From: Bradyrhizobium jicamae
Lineage (GTDB): Bacteria > Pseudomonadota > Alphaproteobacteria > Rhizobiales > Xanthobacteraceae
Length of the DNA stretch: 64,000 nucleotides
Reading direction: 5' to 3'
Assembly (NCBI RefSeq): GCF_018130695.1
Contig: NZ_JAFCJX010000021.1
Location: forward strand, 62,001-126,000
Each line of letters opens with the position of its first letter. Positions within the stretch are counted from its first letter, which is position 1. A program made the position numbers and the translations under genes. Below are positions 1 to 8,412 of this stretch, in pieces. Under the pieces are notes generated by a model that saw only the letters and a list, made by a program, of their open reading frames with translations, did no database searches and was not told the DNA's origin.

Positions 1-69
1 GGCCTCACTGAGCCGAACCGCGATGCCGCGCAGTTCGGCCTGTTCGGCAACACCGAGGATGAGGACTGA
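1..69 (+). CDS. C-terminal tail of an unidentified protein (5' end outside window)
   Basis: Frame 1 is open from the window edge to a TGA at 67-69 and encodes 22 residues with a very acidic end (NTEDED). It stops 2 bases before the 3' end of the convergent LysR gene, a tight spacing consistent with a real gene end. Too little is present to name the product. Another reading frame is possible. Confidence 0.45.
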   Translation, partial: GLTEPNRDAAQFGLFGNTEDED

Positions 70-71
70 CC

Positions 72-989
72 TTACGCCTCTCGCGCGTAACCCTTTAGCT
101 TCGCATCGAGCACGGCGAGCATCTCGTCGCGGATCGGATCGCGCGAGCCTTTCAGCCAGGCGGCGGCGAGCGGCAGGCGGCCGGCGTGGCTGCCGCGTTT
201 GAGTTTCAGCGACACGAAGCGGACACCGGAGATCGCCATCCGCGACGTCCAGCGCGGCACGATGGCTACTCCCAGCCGTGCCGCGACCATGTTGACGATG
301 GTCTGCTTCTCGTCGGCGATCTGGTGGATGCGCGGGCTCAAGCCCGCCTCCTCGAACAGCTTTACGGTGAGATCGTGGCTGTGCGGCCGGGCGCGGCGCT
401 CAGGCACGATCAGTGGCTGCTCGGCGATGTCTGACAGCGTCACCGACGTCCGCCGCGCCAGCGCATGCCTCTGCGGCAATGCGACGACGGCGCTCTCCTG
501 CAAGAGCGCGCGGAATTCGATGCGCTTGTCGGCGCGCTCGGGCGGCCGCACGAAGGCGAGGTCGAGCGCGCCGGACAAGAGGCGCGGCAGCAGGCGAATG
601 GTCTTTTCTTCCAGCAACTGCACCACGACGTCGGGATGCGCATGACGGAAATCGCGCAGCAGCGATGGCAATAGGCCCGCGGCCGCGCTGTCGACCGCGC
701 CGACCCGGAAGCGCCGCAGCGCGCTCTTCCGGTCGCGCTTGCGAAAGCCGGCCTCGATTGCCTCCGCCTGCTTGAGCAGCGCGCGCCCGTCGCGCAGCAG
801 CGTCGCGCCGTCCTCGGTCAGCGACACCGCGCGGGTGGTGCGCGCGAACAATCTCACGCCGAGGTCTTGCTCCAGGAGCTTGATGTGGCGGCCGAGCGCG
901 GAGGGCAGCATCTCCAGCCGCTGCGCCGCGCGGCCGAAATGCAGCTCCTCGGCAGCGGCGACGAAGCAGCGGAGCTGGTGCAATTCCAA
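72..989 (-). CDS. LysR-family transcriptional regulator, probable regulator of the ttu (tartrate) genes
   Basis: This 305-residue protein has the standard LysR length. The N-terminal winged helix-turn-helix (about residues 1-60) contains FGRAAQRLEMLPSALGRHI and the wing LFARTTRAVSLTEDG; the rest matches the periplasmic-binding-like effector domain. It is divergent from a carrier and catabolic genes with the gene order of the Agrobacterium vitis ttu cluster, where the regulator is TtuA. The intergenic region carries a TTATA-N11-TATAA box, the usual LysR operator form. Family assignment is firm. That it regulates the tartrate genes, and that the effector is tartrate, is inferred from context. 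Confidence 0.9.
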   Translation of the reverse strand: MELHQLRCFVAAAEELHFGRAAQRLEMLPSALGRHIKLLEQDLGVRLFARTTRAVSLTEDGATLLRDGRALLKQAEAIEAGFRKRDRKSALRRFRVGAVDSAAAGLLPSLLRDFRHAHPDVVVQLLEEKTIRLLPRLLSGALDLAFVRPPERADKRIEFRALLQESAVVALPQRHALARRTSVTLSDIAEQPLIVPERRARPHSHDLTVKLFEEAGLSPRIHQIADEKQTIVNMVAARLGVAIVPRWTSRMAISGVRFVSLKLKRGSHAGRLPLAAAWLKGSRDPIRDEMLAVLDAKLKGYAREA

Positions 990-1025
990 GAGCGGTCCTT
1001 TCTATGCCGGCAGGCTCGCGCCGGA

Positions 1026-1046
1026 TTATATCATTTTTTTGTATAA
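1026..1046. promoter_or_regulatory. LysR-type operator box (TTATA-N11-TATAA)
   Basis: A perfect 5-bp dyad TTATA (1026-1030) and TATAA (1042-1046) is separated by exactly 11 bases, the T-N11-A arrangement bound by LysR proteins. It lies 37 bp upstream of the LysR start and about 100 bp upstream of the carrier start, as expected for autorepression plus divergent activation. The site was seen by eye; binding is inferred. Confidence 0.6.
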
Positions 1047-1148
1047 ACCGCCGTCGATTGAAGCGGAAGGGTGCGGCCTCCTAGTCTTTGCCCAAGGCGA
1101 CACGAGATGCGCCTTGCCAATGACAATGGAACCAGGGAGGCCCGACCT

Positions 1149-2462
1149 ATGGCCGGCGAGCTCGAGACGCGTGTGCTGCGCAGGATTACCTGGCGCATCG
1201 TTCCCTTCATCATGCTGCTGTATTTCGTGGCCTTCATCGACCGCGTGAATATCGGCTTCGCCTCGCTGACCATGAACAAGGATCTCGGCCTGTCGCCGAC
1301 GGTCTATGGCTTCGGCGCCGGCATCTTCTTCTGGGGCTATTTCCTGTTCGAGGTGCCCTCCAACATCATCCTGCACAAGATCGGCGCGCGCATCTGGATC
1401 GCGCGGGTGATGATCACCTGGGGCATCGTGTCGGCTGCGATGGCCTTCGTGCAGGGGCCGAACAGTTTTTACGTGCTGCGCTTCCTGCTCGGCGCGGCCG
1501 AAGCCGGCTTCTTCCCCGGCATCATCCTTTATCTCTCCTACTGGTTCCCGGCGCGCCAGCGTGCCGCGGTCACCGCGCTGTTCATGGCGGCCGCGCCGCT
1601 GTCGACCGTGCTGGGCTCGCCCGTCTCAGGCGCGCTGCTCGAAATGGACGGCATGCTCGGCTTCAAGGGTTGGCAATGGCTGTTCGTGCTGGAGGCCATC
1701 CCGGCCGTGCTGCTCGGCTTCGTCGTGCTCGGCTTTTTGACTGACCGGCCGGAGAAGGCAAAATGGCTCGCCGATGATGAACGCAACTGGCTGGTCACGA
1801 CCATGAACGCCGAGAATGCCAGCAAGGCGGCAACTGCGAGCCACAGCATCTGGCGCGGCCTCGCCGACCCCAGAGTGCTCGCGCTGTCGCTGGTCTATTT
1901 CGGCACCTCGGCGGGCCTCTATACACTCGGCGTCTGGGCGCCGCAGATCATCAAGCAGTTCGGCCTCTCGGCGCTGCAGGTCGGCTTCCTCAACGCGGTG
2001 CCGCCGACGGTCGCTGTGATTGCGATGGTGCTGTGGGCGCGGCATTCCGACCGCACCGGTGAGCGCACCTGGCACGTCGTGCTGATGTGCCTCCTGGCCG
2101 CCACCGGACTTTGGCTCGCGGGCCTCTCCAGCAGCATCCTCGCGGTGATCGCCGCGCTGACCCTGGTCAACATCGGCATCTCCTCGTCGAAGCCGCCGCT
2201 GTGGAGCATGCCGACCATGTTCCTGTCGGGCTCGGCGGCTGCAGCAGGTATCGCCACCATCAACTCGATCGGCAATCTCGGCGGCTTCGTCGGTCCGGCC
2301 ATGATCGGCTGGATCAAGGACCAGACCGGGAGCTTTGTCGGCGGGCTCTACTTCGTCGGCGGCTTGCTGGTGCTGTCGGCGCTGCTCACCTGGCTGTTGT
2401 CGCGAGCCCAGACCGTCAAGGCCGGAGCTGAGCCTCATTCCGCTTCCATCCAAACCCACTGA
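1149..2462 (+). CDS. ttuB: MFS transporter of the anion:cation symporter family, probable tartrate carrier
   Basis: The product is a 12-helix inner-membrane permease. The MFS signature between helices 1 and 2 is visible as FIDRVNIGFASLTMNKDLG, and the N-terminal ELETRVLRRITWRIVPF is typical of the ACS/phthalate-tartrate subgroup. The ATG at 1149 is chosen because GGGAGG ends 8 bases before it and the family usually starts just ahead of this motif; ATGs at 1107 and 1071 are in frame. It is the first gene of a run of four same-strand genes matching ttuB-ttuC-ttuD-ttuE. The substrate is inferred from the neighbours; related carriers move other dicarboxylates. Confidence 0.88.
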   Translation: MAGELETRVLRRITWRIVPFIMLLYFVAFIDRVNIGFASLTMNKDLGLSPTVYGFGAGIFFWGYFLFEVPSNIILHKIGARIWIARVMITWGIVSAAMAFVQGPNSFYVLRFLLGAAEAGFFPGIILYLSYWFPARQRAAVTALFMAAAPLSTVLGSPVSGALLEMDGMLGFKGWQWLFVLEAIPAVLLGFVVLGFLTDRPEKAKWLADDERNWLVTTMNAENASKAATASHSIWRGLADPRVLALSLVYFGTSAGLYTLGVWAPQIIKQFGLSALQVGFLNAVPPTVAVIAMVLWARHSDRTGERTWHVVLMCLLAATGLWLAGLSSSILAVIAALTLVNIGISSSKPPLWSMPTMFLSGSAAAAGIATINSIGNLGGFVGPAMIGWIKDQTGSFVGGLYFVGGLLVLSALLTWLLSRAQTVKAGAEPHSASIQTH

Positions 2463-2492
2463 CCATTACACACTCACACCGGAGACCACATC

Positions 2493-3566
2493 ATGCGTAC
2501 CCATTCCATCGCCGCCATTCCCGCCGACGGCATCGGCCCCGAGGTTATCTCCGCCGGTGTCCGCGTGCTCGAGGCTCTGGCCAAGCGCAGCGGCGATCTC
2601 GCCTTCAACGTCAAGACCTTCGATTGGGGCTCGGACTATTACAAGAAGCACGGCGTGATGATGCCGGCCGACGGCCTCACGGAGCTGAAGACGTTCGACG
2701 CGATCTATTTCGGCGCGGTCGGCGCGCCCGACGTGCCCGATCACATCACGCTGTGGGGCCTGCGGCTGCCGATCTGCCAGGGCTTTGACCAATACGCCAA
2801 CGTGCGGCCGACCAAGATTTTGCCGGGCGTGGCCTCGCCGCTGCGCAATGTCGGCGTCGGCGATCTCGACTGGGTGATCGTGCGCGAGAACTCGGAAGGC
2901 GAGTATGCCGGCATGGGCGGCCGCGCCCACAAGGGCCTACCGGAAGAGGTCGGCACCGAGGTCGCCGTGTTCACCCGCGTCGGCGTCACCCGCATCATGC
3001 GCTATGCTTTCCAGCTCGCGCAATCGCGGCCGCGCAAGCTCTTGACCGTCGTGACCAAGTCGAACGCGCAGCGCCACGGCATGGTGATGTGGGACGAGAT
3101 CGCCGCTGAAGTCGCGACCGAATTCCCTGACGTGACCTGGGACAAGATGCTGGTCGACGCCATGACGGTGCGGATGACCCTGCATCCGAAGAGCCTCGAC
3201 ACCATCGTCGCGACCAATCTGCACGCCGACATCCTGTCCGATCTTGCCGGCGCGCTCGCCGGCAGCCTCGGCGTGGCGCCGACCGGCAACATCGATCCGC
3301 AGCGCCGCTATCCCTCGATGTTCGAGCCGATCCACGGTTCGGCCTTCGACATCACCGGCAAGGGCATTGCGAACCCCGTCGCGACGTTCTGGACCGGCGC
3401 GCAGATGCTGGAGCATCTCGGCGAGAAGGAGCCGGCGGCGCGGCTGATGGCGGCGGTCGAGAAGGTCTGTGCGGCCGGCGTGCTGACGCCCGACGTCGGC
3501 GGCAAGGCGACAACGAAGGAAGTCACCGACGCCGTGATCGACGCGATCCACGGCTCCAACGTCTGA
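2493..3566 (+). CDS. ttuC: Tartrate dehydrogenase/decarboxylase (D-malate dehydrogenase family)
   Basis: This 357-residue enzyme belongs to the isocitrate/isopropylmalate dehydrogenase superfamily. The metal and cofactor region NLHADILSDLAGALAGSLG (about residue 240) and the downstream FEPIHGSAFDITGKGIANP segment are present. TtuC enzymes oxidise tartrate with NAD+ to oxaloglycolate, which yields hydroxypyruvate or D-glycerate, and also act on D-malate. It starts 30 bases after the carrier gene and ends 15 bases before the MOFRL kinase, so one transcript is likely. Tartrate and D-malate activity cannot be separated from sequence; the ttu order favours tartrate. Confidence 0.9.
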   Translation: MRTHSIAAIPADGIGPEVISAGVRVLEALAKRSGDLAFNVKTFDWGSDYYKKHGVMMPADGLTELKTFDAIYFGAVGAPDVPDHITLWGLRLPICQGFDQYANVRPTKILPGVASPLRNVGVGDLDWVIVRENSEGEYAGMGGRAHKGLPEEVGTEVAVFTRVGVTRIMRYAFQLAQSRPRKLLTVVTKSNAQRHGMVMWDEIAAEVATEFPDVTWDKMLVDAMTVRMTLHPKSLDTIVATNLHADILSDLAGALAGSLGVAPTGNIDPQRRYPSMFEPIHGSAFDITGKGIANPVATFWTGAQMLEHLGEKEPAARLMAAVEKVCAAGVLTPDVGGKATTKEVTDAVIDAIHGSNV

Positions 3567-3581
3567 CACGAGAGGCGCCCG

Positions 3582-4913
3582 ATGCGAGCCGAATGGACGG
3601 ACGCGCGGGCGCGCACCGCGCTGCGGCGGATCTTTGATGCCGCCGTCGCCAGCGCCGATCCGAAACTGGCGGTCGCGCGCGGCCTGCCGGACAAACCGCG
3701 GGGACGTTGCGTGGTCGTCGGCGCCGGCAAGGCGTCGGCAGCAATGGCCGCCGGCCTCGAGGCGGCCTGGCCCGATGTCGAGATGTCCGGCGTCGTCGTC
3801 ACACGCGACGGCCACAGCGTGCCGACGCGCCGGATCGAGATCATCGAAGCGTCGCATCCGGTGCCGGATGCGGCCAGCGAGACCGCAGCGCGCCGCATCC
3901 TGCGGGCGGTCGAAGGCTTGAACAGCGACGACCTCGTCATCGCGCTGATGTCCGGCGGCGGCTCGGCGCTGATGACGCTGCCGGCGGAGCCGATGACGCT
4001 CGCCGACAAGCAGGCCGTCAACCGCGCGCTGCTCGCCAGCGGCGCGACGATCGCTGACATGAATGTCATCCGCAAGCATCTCTCCGCCATCAAGGGCGGA
4101 CGGCTTGCGCTGGCCGCGCGACCGGCGCGGGTCGTGACGCTTGTCATCTCAGACATTCCCGGTGACGATCCCGCCGCGATCGCCTCGGGCCCGACCTTGC
4201 CGGATAGCAGCACGAAAGCGCGGGCGCGCGAGATCATCGAGCGCTATGCGATCGATCTGCCGCCGGCCGCACGCGCTGCACTGGACGCATCAAGCGAAAC
4301 GCCCAAACCCGGCGAGATCGCAGCCGACATCCGGATGATCGCGACGCCGTCACTTGCGCTGGCAGCAGCTGCCGAGGCCGCGCGAGCCGAAGGTCTCAAT
4401 CCAATCATCCTCGGCGATGCCCTCGAAGGCGAAGCATGCGAGCTCGGGACTGTGATGGCGGGAATTGCGCGGTCGGTGGCTGAGCACGGCCATCCCGTGA
4501 CGGCCCCCGCGGTGCTGCTGTCGGGCGGCGAGACCACCGTCAGCATCGGCCGCGGGCCGGCCGGCCGCGGTGGCCGCAACACCGAGTTCCTGCTATCGCT
4601 GGCGGTTGCGCTGTCAGGCAGGTCAGGCATCTGGGCGATCGCCGGCGACAGCGACGGAATTGATGGAACCGAGGACGCCGCCGGCGCCTTGATTGGGCCT
4701 GACACGCTGCAGCGCGCAGGCAGCACGGGGCTCGATGCTCGCCACGCTCTTGTCGCGCATGATAGCTACACGTTCTTTGATCGAATCGGCGATCTCGTCC
4801 GTACCGGACCGACACTGACCAACGTCAACGATATCAGGGCCGTGCTGATCGCTACCAGAGCGTTTTCAAGCGAAGTGGTGGCCGGTTCGCGTGAAGAAAA
4901 CGCGTCAAGATAA
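3582..4913 (+). CDS. ttuD: MOFRL-family glycerate 2-kinase / hydroxypyruvate reductase (TtuD)
   Basis: This 443-residue protein is full length for the GckA/TtuD family. It has the N-terminal DUF4147 glycerate kinase domain (GAGKASAAMAAGLE, MSGGGSALMTLP, ISDIPGDDPAAIASGP) and the C-terminal MOFRL domain (LLSGGETTVSIGRGPAGRG, IAGDSDGIDGTEDAAGA). Members were first named hydroxypyruvate reductases in the ttu cluster, but several are glycerate 2-kinases. Here it would convert the C3 product of tartrate breakdown to 2-phosphoglycerate. It follows ttuC by 15 bases and precedes pyruvate kinase by 23. Confidence 0.9.
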   Translation: MRAEWTDARARTALRRIFDAAVASADPKLAVARGLPDKPRGRCVVVGAGKASAAMAAGLEAAWPDVEMSGVVVTRDGHSVPTRRIEIIEASHPVPDAASETAARRILRAVEGLNSDDLVIALMSGGGSALMTLPAEPMTLADKQAVNRALLASGATIADMNVIRKHLSAIKGGRLALAARPARVVTLVISDIPGDDPAAIASGPTLPDSSTKARAREIIERYAIDLPPAARAALDASSETPKPGEIAADIRMIATPSLALAAAAEAARAEGLNPIILGDALEGEACELGTVMAGIARSVAEHGHPVTAPAVLLSGGETTVSIGRGPAGRGGRNTEFLLSLAVALSGRSGIWAIAGDSDGIDGTEDAAGALIGPDTLQRAGSTGLDARHALVAHDSYTFFDRIGDLVRTGPTLTNVNDIRAVLIATRAFSSEVVAGSREENASR

Positions 4914-4936
4914 GAGACTAAGAGGAGCACCTGACC

Positions 4937-6355
4937 ATGCGCAGACATCGACGTGCCAAGATTGTAGCCACCGTGGGCCCCGCGAGCTCTTCGCCGGAGA
5001 TGCTGAAGACGCTGTTCGCCGCGGGTGTCGATACGTTCCGCCTCAACTTCAGCCACGGCAAGCATGAGGATCATGCCAAAGTCCACGCCGCGATCCGGCA
5101 GCTGGAAAAAGACATCAAGCGGCCGATCGGCATCCTGATGGATCTGCAAGGGCCGAAGATTCGTGTGGGCACGATTGCCGGAGGCAAGATCAATGTCGAG
5201 CCGGGCGAGGCCATCCGCTTCGTGCTGAACGGGACCGAGGGCGACCGCTCGGCGATTCCGCTGCCGCATCCCGAGATTTTCGCCGCCGTCGCGCCCGGCC
5301 ACGATCTTTTGATCGATGACGGCCGCGTGCGCGTGCGCGTGAAGGGGCTCGGCGATGATTTCATCGATGCCGAGGTCGTGGTCGGCGGCGTCATCTCCAA
5401 TCACAAGGGCGTCAATCTGCCGGGCACGATGCTCAATCTGTCGCCGCTGACGAAAAAGGATCGCATCGATCTCGAATTCGGCCTGTCTCTCGGCGTCGAC
5501 TGGGTCGCGCTGTCCTTTGTGCAGAAGCCGTCCGACGTCATCGAGGCGCGCGCGCTGATCGGCGAGCGGGCCGGGCTGATGGCCAAGATCGAAAAGCCCG
5601 CGGCGCTGGAGCGGATCGACGACATCATCCAGATGTCTGACGCCATCATGGTTGCGCGCGGCGATCTCGGTGTCGAAATCCCGCAGGAGGACGTGCCCGG
5701 CCGCCAGAAGGAGCTGGTGCGCGCCTGCCGGCTGGCGGTGAAGCCGGTGATCGTTGCGACCCAGATGCTCGACTCCATGGTGAACGCGCCGACGCCGACG
5801 CGCGCCGAAGCGTCCGACGTCGCGACCGCGATCTATGACGGCGCCGATGCCGTGATGCTGTCGGCGGAATCGGCGACCGGCAAATATCCGCGCGAGGCGG
5901 TCGAGACCATGGACCGGATCATCAAGAGCACCGAGCGGCACAAGATGTACCGCTCGATGATCGAGGCGACCCAGCCGAACGAGGACCAGACGCCGCCGCA
6001 CGCGGTCGCCACTGCCGCGGCCGATCTCGCTTGCGCGATCCCAGCAACCTCGATCGTCGCCTATACGTCGAGCGGCACCACCGCGGCGCGCATCGCGCGC
6101 AAGCGGCCGGCGCTGCCGATCCTCGCGGTGACGCCGAACCCCGCCACGCTGCGCCGGCTCTGCCTCTTGTGGGGCGCGCATGGCGTGCTGTCGGAGGACG
6201 TGCACAGCTACGAGCAGATGGTCGATCACGCCTCCGAGCTCGCTGTCAGCGAGGAGTTCGCGCAGCCCGGCGATCTCGTGGTGATCGTCGCCGGCATTCC
6301 CTTTGCGCAGGCGGGCACGACCAACAATCTGCGCGTCGCGGCGATTCCGCGCTGA
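4937..6355 (+). CDS. ttuE: Pyruvate kinase of the tartrate cluster (TtuE)
   Basis: This 472-residue pyruvate kinase has the N-terminal RRAKIVATVGPAS start of the barrel, LMDLQGPKIRVG, the active-site lysine segment LMAKIEKPAALE (about residue 215), the metal-binding MVARGDLGVEIP and the C-terminal allosteric domain. It converts phosphoenolpyruvate and ADP to pyruvate and ATP. AGGAGCACC precedes the ATG. Its place at the end of the ttu run gives a route from tartrate through 2-phosphoglycerate to pyruvate. A second, distinct pyruvate kinase is at 47965-49404, so this copy is probably the pathway-specific isoenzyme. Confidence 0.95.
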   Translation: MRRHRRAKIVATVGPASSSPEMLKTLFAAGVDTFRLNFSHGKHEDHAKVHAAIRQLEKDIKRPIGILMDLQGPKIRVGTIAGGKINVEPGEAIRFVLNGTEGDRSAIPLPHPEIFAAVAPGHDLLIDDGRVRVRVKGLGDDFIDAEVVVGGVISNHKGVNLPGTMLNLSPLTKKDRIDLEFGLSLGVDWVALSFVQKPSDVIEARALIGERAGLMAKIEKPAALERIDDIIQMSDAIMVARGDLGVEIPQEDVPGRQKELVRACRLAVKPVIVATQMLDSMVNAPTPTRAEASDVATAIYDGADAVMLSAESATGKYPREAVETMDRIIKSTERHKMYRSMIEATQPNEDQTPPHAVATAAADLACAIPATSIVAYTSSGTTAARIARKRPALPILAVTPNPATLRRLCLLWGAHGVLSEDVHSYEQMVDHASELAVSEEFAQPGDLVVIVAGIPFAQAGTTNNLRVAAIPR

Positions 6356-6394
6356 GCGATCGATGCAACTTTGTGAGGGAGCCACCGGCGGAAG

Positions 6395-6632
6395 GTTCCC
6401 TCCCCCCACGCAACCGGGGTTTACCCCGGTTGCGCATCATGAATTTGCGCAAGTCGGGCAAGCCCGACTTGCGTGCGGGGGAGGGTTAGGGAGAGGGGTT
6501 CACACGGCATGCTCTTTCCGTATGTGCGTTGATGATGCTCAATTGAACGAGCGATCTGCTCATCAATTATCTCGCCCGGTAACACCCCTCTCCCCAACCC
6601 TCCCCCGCAAGGGGGGGAGGGAGCCCGCTGAG
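6395..6632. repeat. Composite intergenic palindromic element
   Basis: The gap between ttuE and cysE holds two adjacent perfect 12-bp-arm hairpins (6409-6434, loop TT; 6448-6473, loop AA) flanked by C-rich and G-rich tracts. A further inverted repeat pairs about 6476-6500 with 6587-6611 (GGGGGAGGGTTAGGGAGAGG-like). No open reading frame with coding character is seen. It probably serves as a transcription end between convergent genes and looks like a dispersed chromosomal repeat. Confidence 0.6.
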
Positions 6633-6671
6633 TGTGCTCACCTCACGTCGCAGAGCTAATGCCACATGGTC

Positions 6672-7436
6672 TCACGCCGGCACTGGGGCCTCGGGGCAAT
6701 TGGTCAGCCGCGCCGGCGTGCCGACGGCGGTGCAGCCGGCCGGCACGTCCGATGTCACCAAGGCGCCGGCGCCGACCTTGGCGAATTCGCCAATCGTGAG
6801 ATCGCCGATGATCGTTGCGCCGGCGCTGAGGAAGACGCCGCGACCAATCCGCGGCGCGCGGCGGGGATCGTTCTCGGGCCGGCTGATGGTGACGTTCTGC
6901 AGGATCGTCACCTCGTCGCCGATGCTGGCGAGCGCGCCGACGATGATGCCGGTGGCGTGATCGAGGAACACCGCCGTGCCGATCGACGCCGAGGGATGGA
7001 TGCTGACCTGCAACTGCTCGGACGACGCACTCTGCATCATCCGCGCCAGATCGACGCGCTCATAGCGCCACAACCAGTTCGTCACGCGCCAGGCCTGCAG
7101 CGCGACAAATCCCTTGAAGTTGACGAACGGTGGTAGAAAGCCCTTGATCGCGGGATCACGGCGAATGATGGCCTGCAAGTCGAGGCTCGCGGCATCGACG
7201 AGCGTGGGCTCGGCCGCAAAGGCTTCGGTGGCGACACGCGTGAACCGCGTCCGCTCGGCCTCGTTCATGCCGAGCCGCTGCCCGATCAGCGCGGCCAAAG
7301 CGGTCGGAAGATCGGGATGATCGAGCAGCGCCGCGGCTGACGTCCCGAGCACAGGATCGCCGGCGAGCGCAGCTTCCGCTTCACGCCGGATTGATCGCCA
7401 GAGCTCATCGGCCGACAGGATTCGATCCATTGTCAT
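6672..7436 (-). CDS. cysE: Serine O-acetyltransferase
   Basis: This 254-residue protein has the N-terminal helical SATase domain (DELWRSIRREAEAALAGDP) followed by the left-handed beta-helix acyltransferase domain (about residues 140-235), with HPSASIGTAVFLDHATG carrying the expected catalytic histidine. It acetylates serine for cysteine synthesis in the cytoplasm. The ATG at 7436 is preferred because GAGG lies 8 bases upstream and the family start MTMDRILSADELW fits; the frame stays open to 7556 with implausible residues. It is monocistronic and convergent with ttuE. Confidence 0.92.
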   Translation of the reverse strand: MTMDRILSADELWRSIRREAEAALAGDPVLGTSAAALLDHPDLPTALAALIGQRLGMNEAERTRFTRVATEAFAAEPTLVDAASLDLQAIIRRDPAIKGFLPPFVNFKGFVALQAWRVTNWLWRYERVDLARMMQSASSEQLQVSIHPSASIGTAVFLDHATGIIVGALASIGDEVTILQNVTISRPENDPRRAPRIGRGVFLSAGATIIGDLTIGEFAKVGAGALVTSDVPAGCTAVGTPARLTNCPEAPVPA

Positions 7437-7796
7437 GACGCTTACCTCGCCACCCGGATTTCCGAGATGATCAAGTATGCGCAGCCATCCCCAAACGCAA
7501 ACCGCTATGACCTCGCGTGCGGTTGTAATGGGCGCACCGGCCGTCGGCTCCCTCACCCTGAAAGGGGGAGGGTGGGGTGGGGGTCAAGTCGCGGGCGCTG
7601 GCGTCCGAGGAGAGACCTGATCCCCACCCGGTTTGCGCTTCCAGCGCAAACCGACCTCCCCAACAGGCAGGCGTCGTGCATCAGATGGATCATCTCCCCA
7701 AACGCAAACCGCCCGCTTGCGGTCATCGCAAACGGGCGGCTCGCGGCCATTCAGACTCTATGGGGGCACATCGCCTGAAGGCTCAGTGCTTGGAAA
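7437..7796. other. Intergenic region upstream of cysE, no gene seen
   Basis: These 360 bases hold the cysE promoter side and two hairpins. One is GGTTTGCGCT/AGCGCAAACC at 7630-7652 with a 3-base loop. The other is a terminator-like structure at 7709-7739. Short open frames here have no start signal or recognisable protein similarity. Confidence 0.5.
7709..7739 (-). terminator. Terminator-like hairpin after the DUF2852 gene
   Basis: On the minus strand CCGCCCGTTTGC and GCAAGCGGGCGG form a 12-bp stem with one mismatch, followed by TTTGCGTTT. It lies about 60 bases past the DUF2852 stop codon. The T-tract is weak, so factor-independent termination is only probable. Confidence 0.5.
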
Positions 7797-8291
7797 CTAG
7801 CCCTGCGGGGGCTGGTCGTTCGGCGGGGTCGGGCGCGTCTTGTGCTGCGCCATGAACTGGTCGAACTCTTCCTTGTCCTTGGCGTGACGCAGGCGGTCCA
7901 GGAAGTTCTTGAACTCGACCTGCTCTTCCTCGAGGCGACGCAGCGTTTCCATGCGGTACTCGTCGAAGGCGCGGTTGCCGCTCGTCGGCTGGCCGAAGCC
8001 GCCGAACGGGAAGCCGCGGCGCTCCATGCGCGAGCGCATCCGGTCCATCTTGTACTGCATGCGCTCCATCTTGTTCGACCAGCGATCGCGATCCGAGTGA
8101 GTCCAGCAACCCATTTTTCTGCTCCCGAGTGTGAAGAAGAGAAGTGCAAGTCCGATCGGCCACCAGATGATGAAGCCGAGGATGGTGACGGCGATCCAGC
8201 CGGGATGCCAGGGGCTCTCCAGCATGTGGGGTCGATAGGGCTCTTCCACCGGACCGCGCCAACGTTGATTGACATCTGCGGTGTAGGACAT
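7797..8291 (-). CDS. DUF2852 family membrane protein
   Basis: This 164-residue protein has one clear transmembrane segment near the N-terminus (GWIAVTILGFIIWWPIGLAL, about residues 30-55), then a charged predicted coiled coil (KMERMQYKMDRMRSRMERRG and MEFKNFLDRLRHAKDKEEF-like stretches) and a proline-rich tail. This architecture is DUF2852, an alphaproteobacterial family of unknown function. The ATG at 8291 is chosen because GGAG lies 6 bases upstream; an ATG at 8303 is also in frame. A palindrome shared with the promoter of the adjacent TetR gene lies about 40 bases upstream of the start, which suggests control by that regulator. Confidence 0.85.
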   Translation of the reverse strand: MSYTADVNQRWRGPVEEPYRPHMLESPWHPGWIAVTILGFIIWWPIGLALLFFTLGSRKMGCWTHSDRDRWSNKMERMQYKMDRMRSRMERRGFPFGGFGQPTSGNRAFDEYRMETLRRLEEEQVEFKNFLDRLRHAKDKEEFDQFMAQHKTRPTPPNDQPPQG

Positions 8292-8326
8292 GTCCTTCTC
8301 CATGGAACGGCATCACGCCGTTGTGA

Positions 8327-8345
8327 ATGTAAATAACATTTACAT
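8327..8345. promoter_or_regulatory. Predicted TetR operator (ATGTAAA-N5-TTTACAT) ahead of the DUF2852 gene
   Basis: ATGTAAA (8327-8333), five bases, then TTTACAT (8339-8345) make a perfect dyad about 35 bases upstream of the DUF2852 start. The same arms with the same 5-base spacer and one mismatch occur over the start of the adjacent TetR gene (9143-9161). Shared sequence and spacing make a common repressor likely. Confidence 0.65.
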
Positions 8346-8412
8346 AGGTAGCCGATCCCTTGGGAAAGTCAAGCGGTGCGGATGACGCACCATGAGCTTT
8401 ATTTTTGGAATC

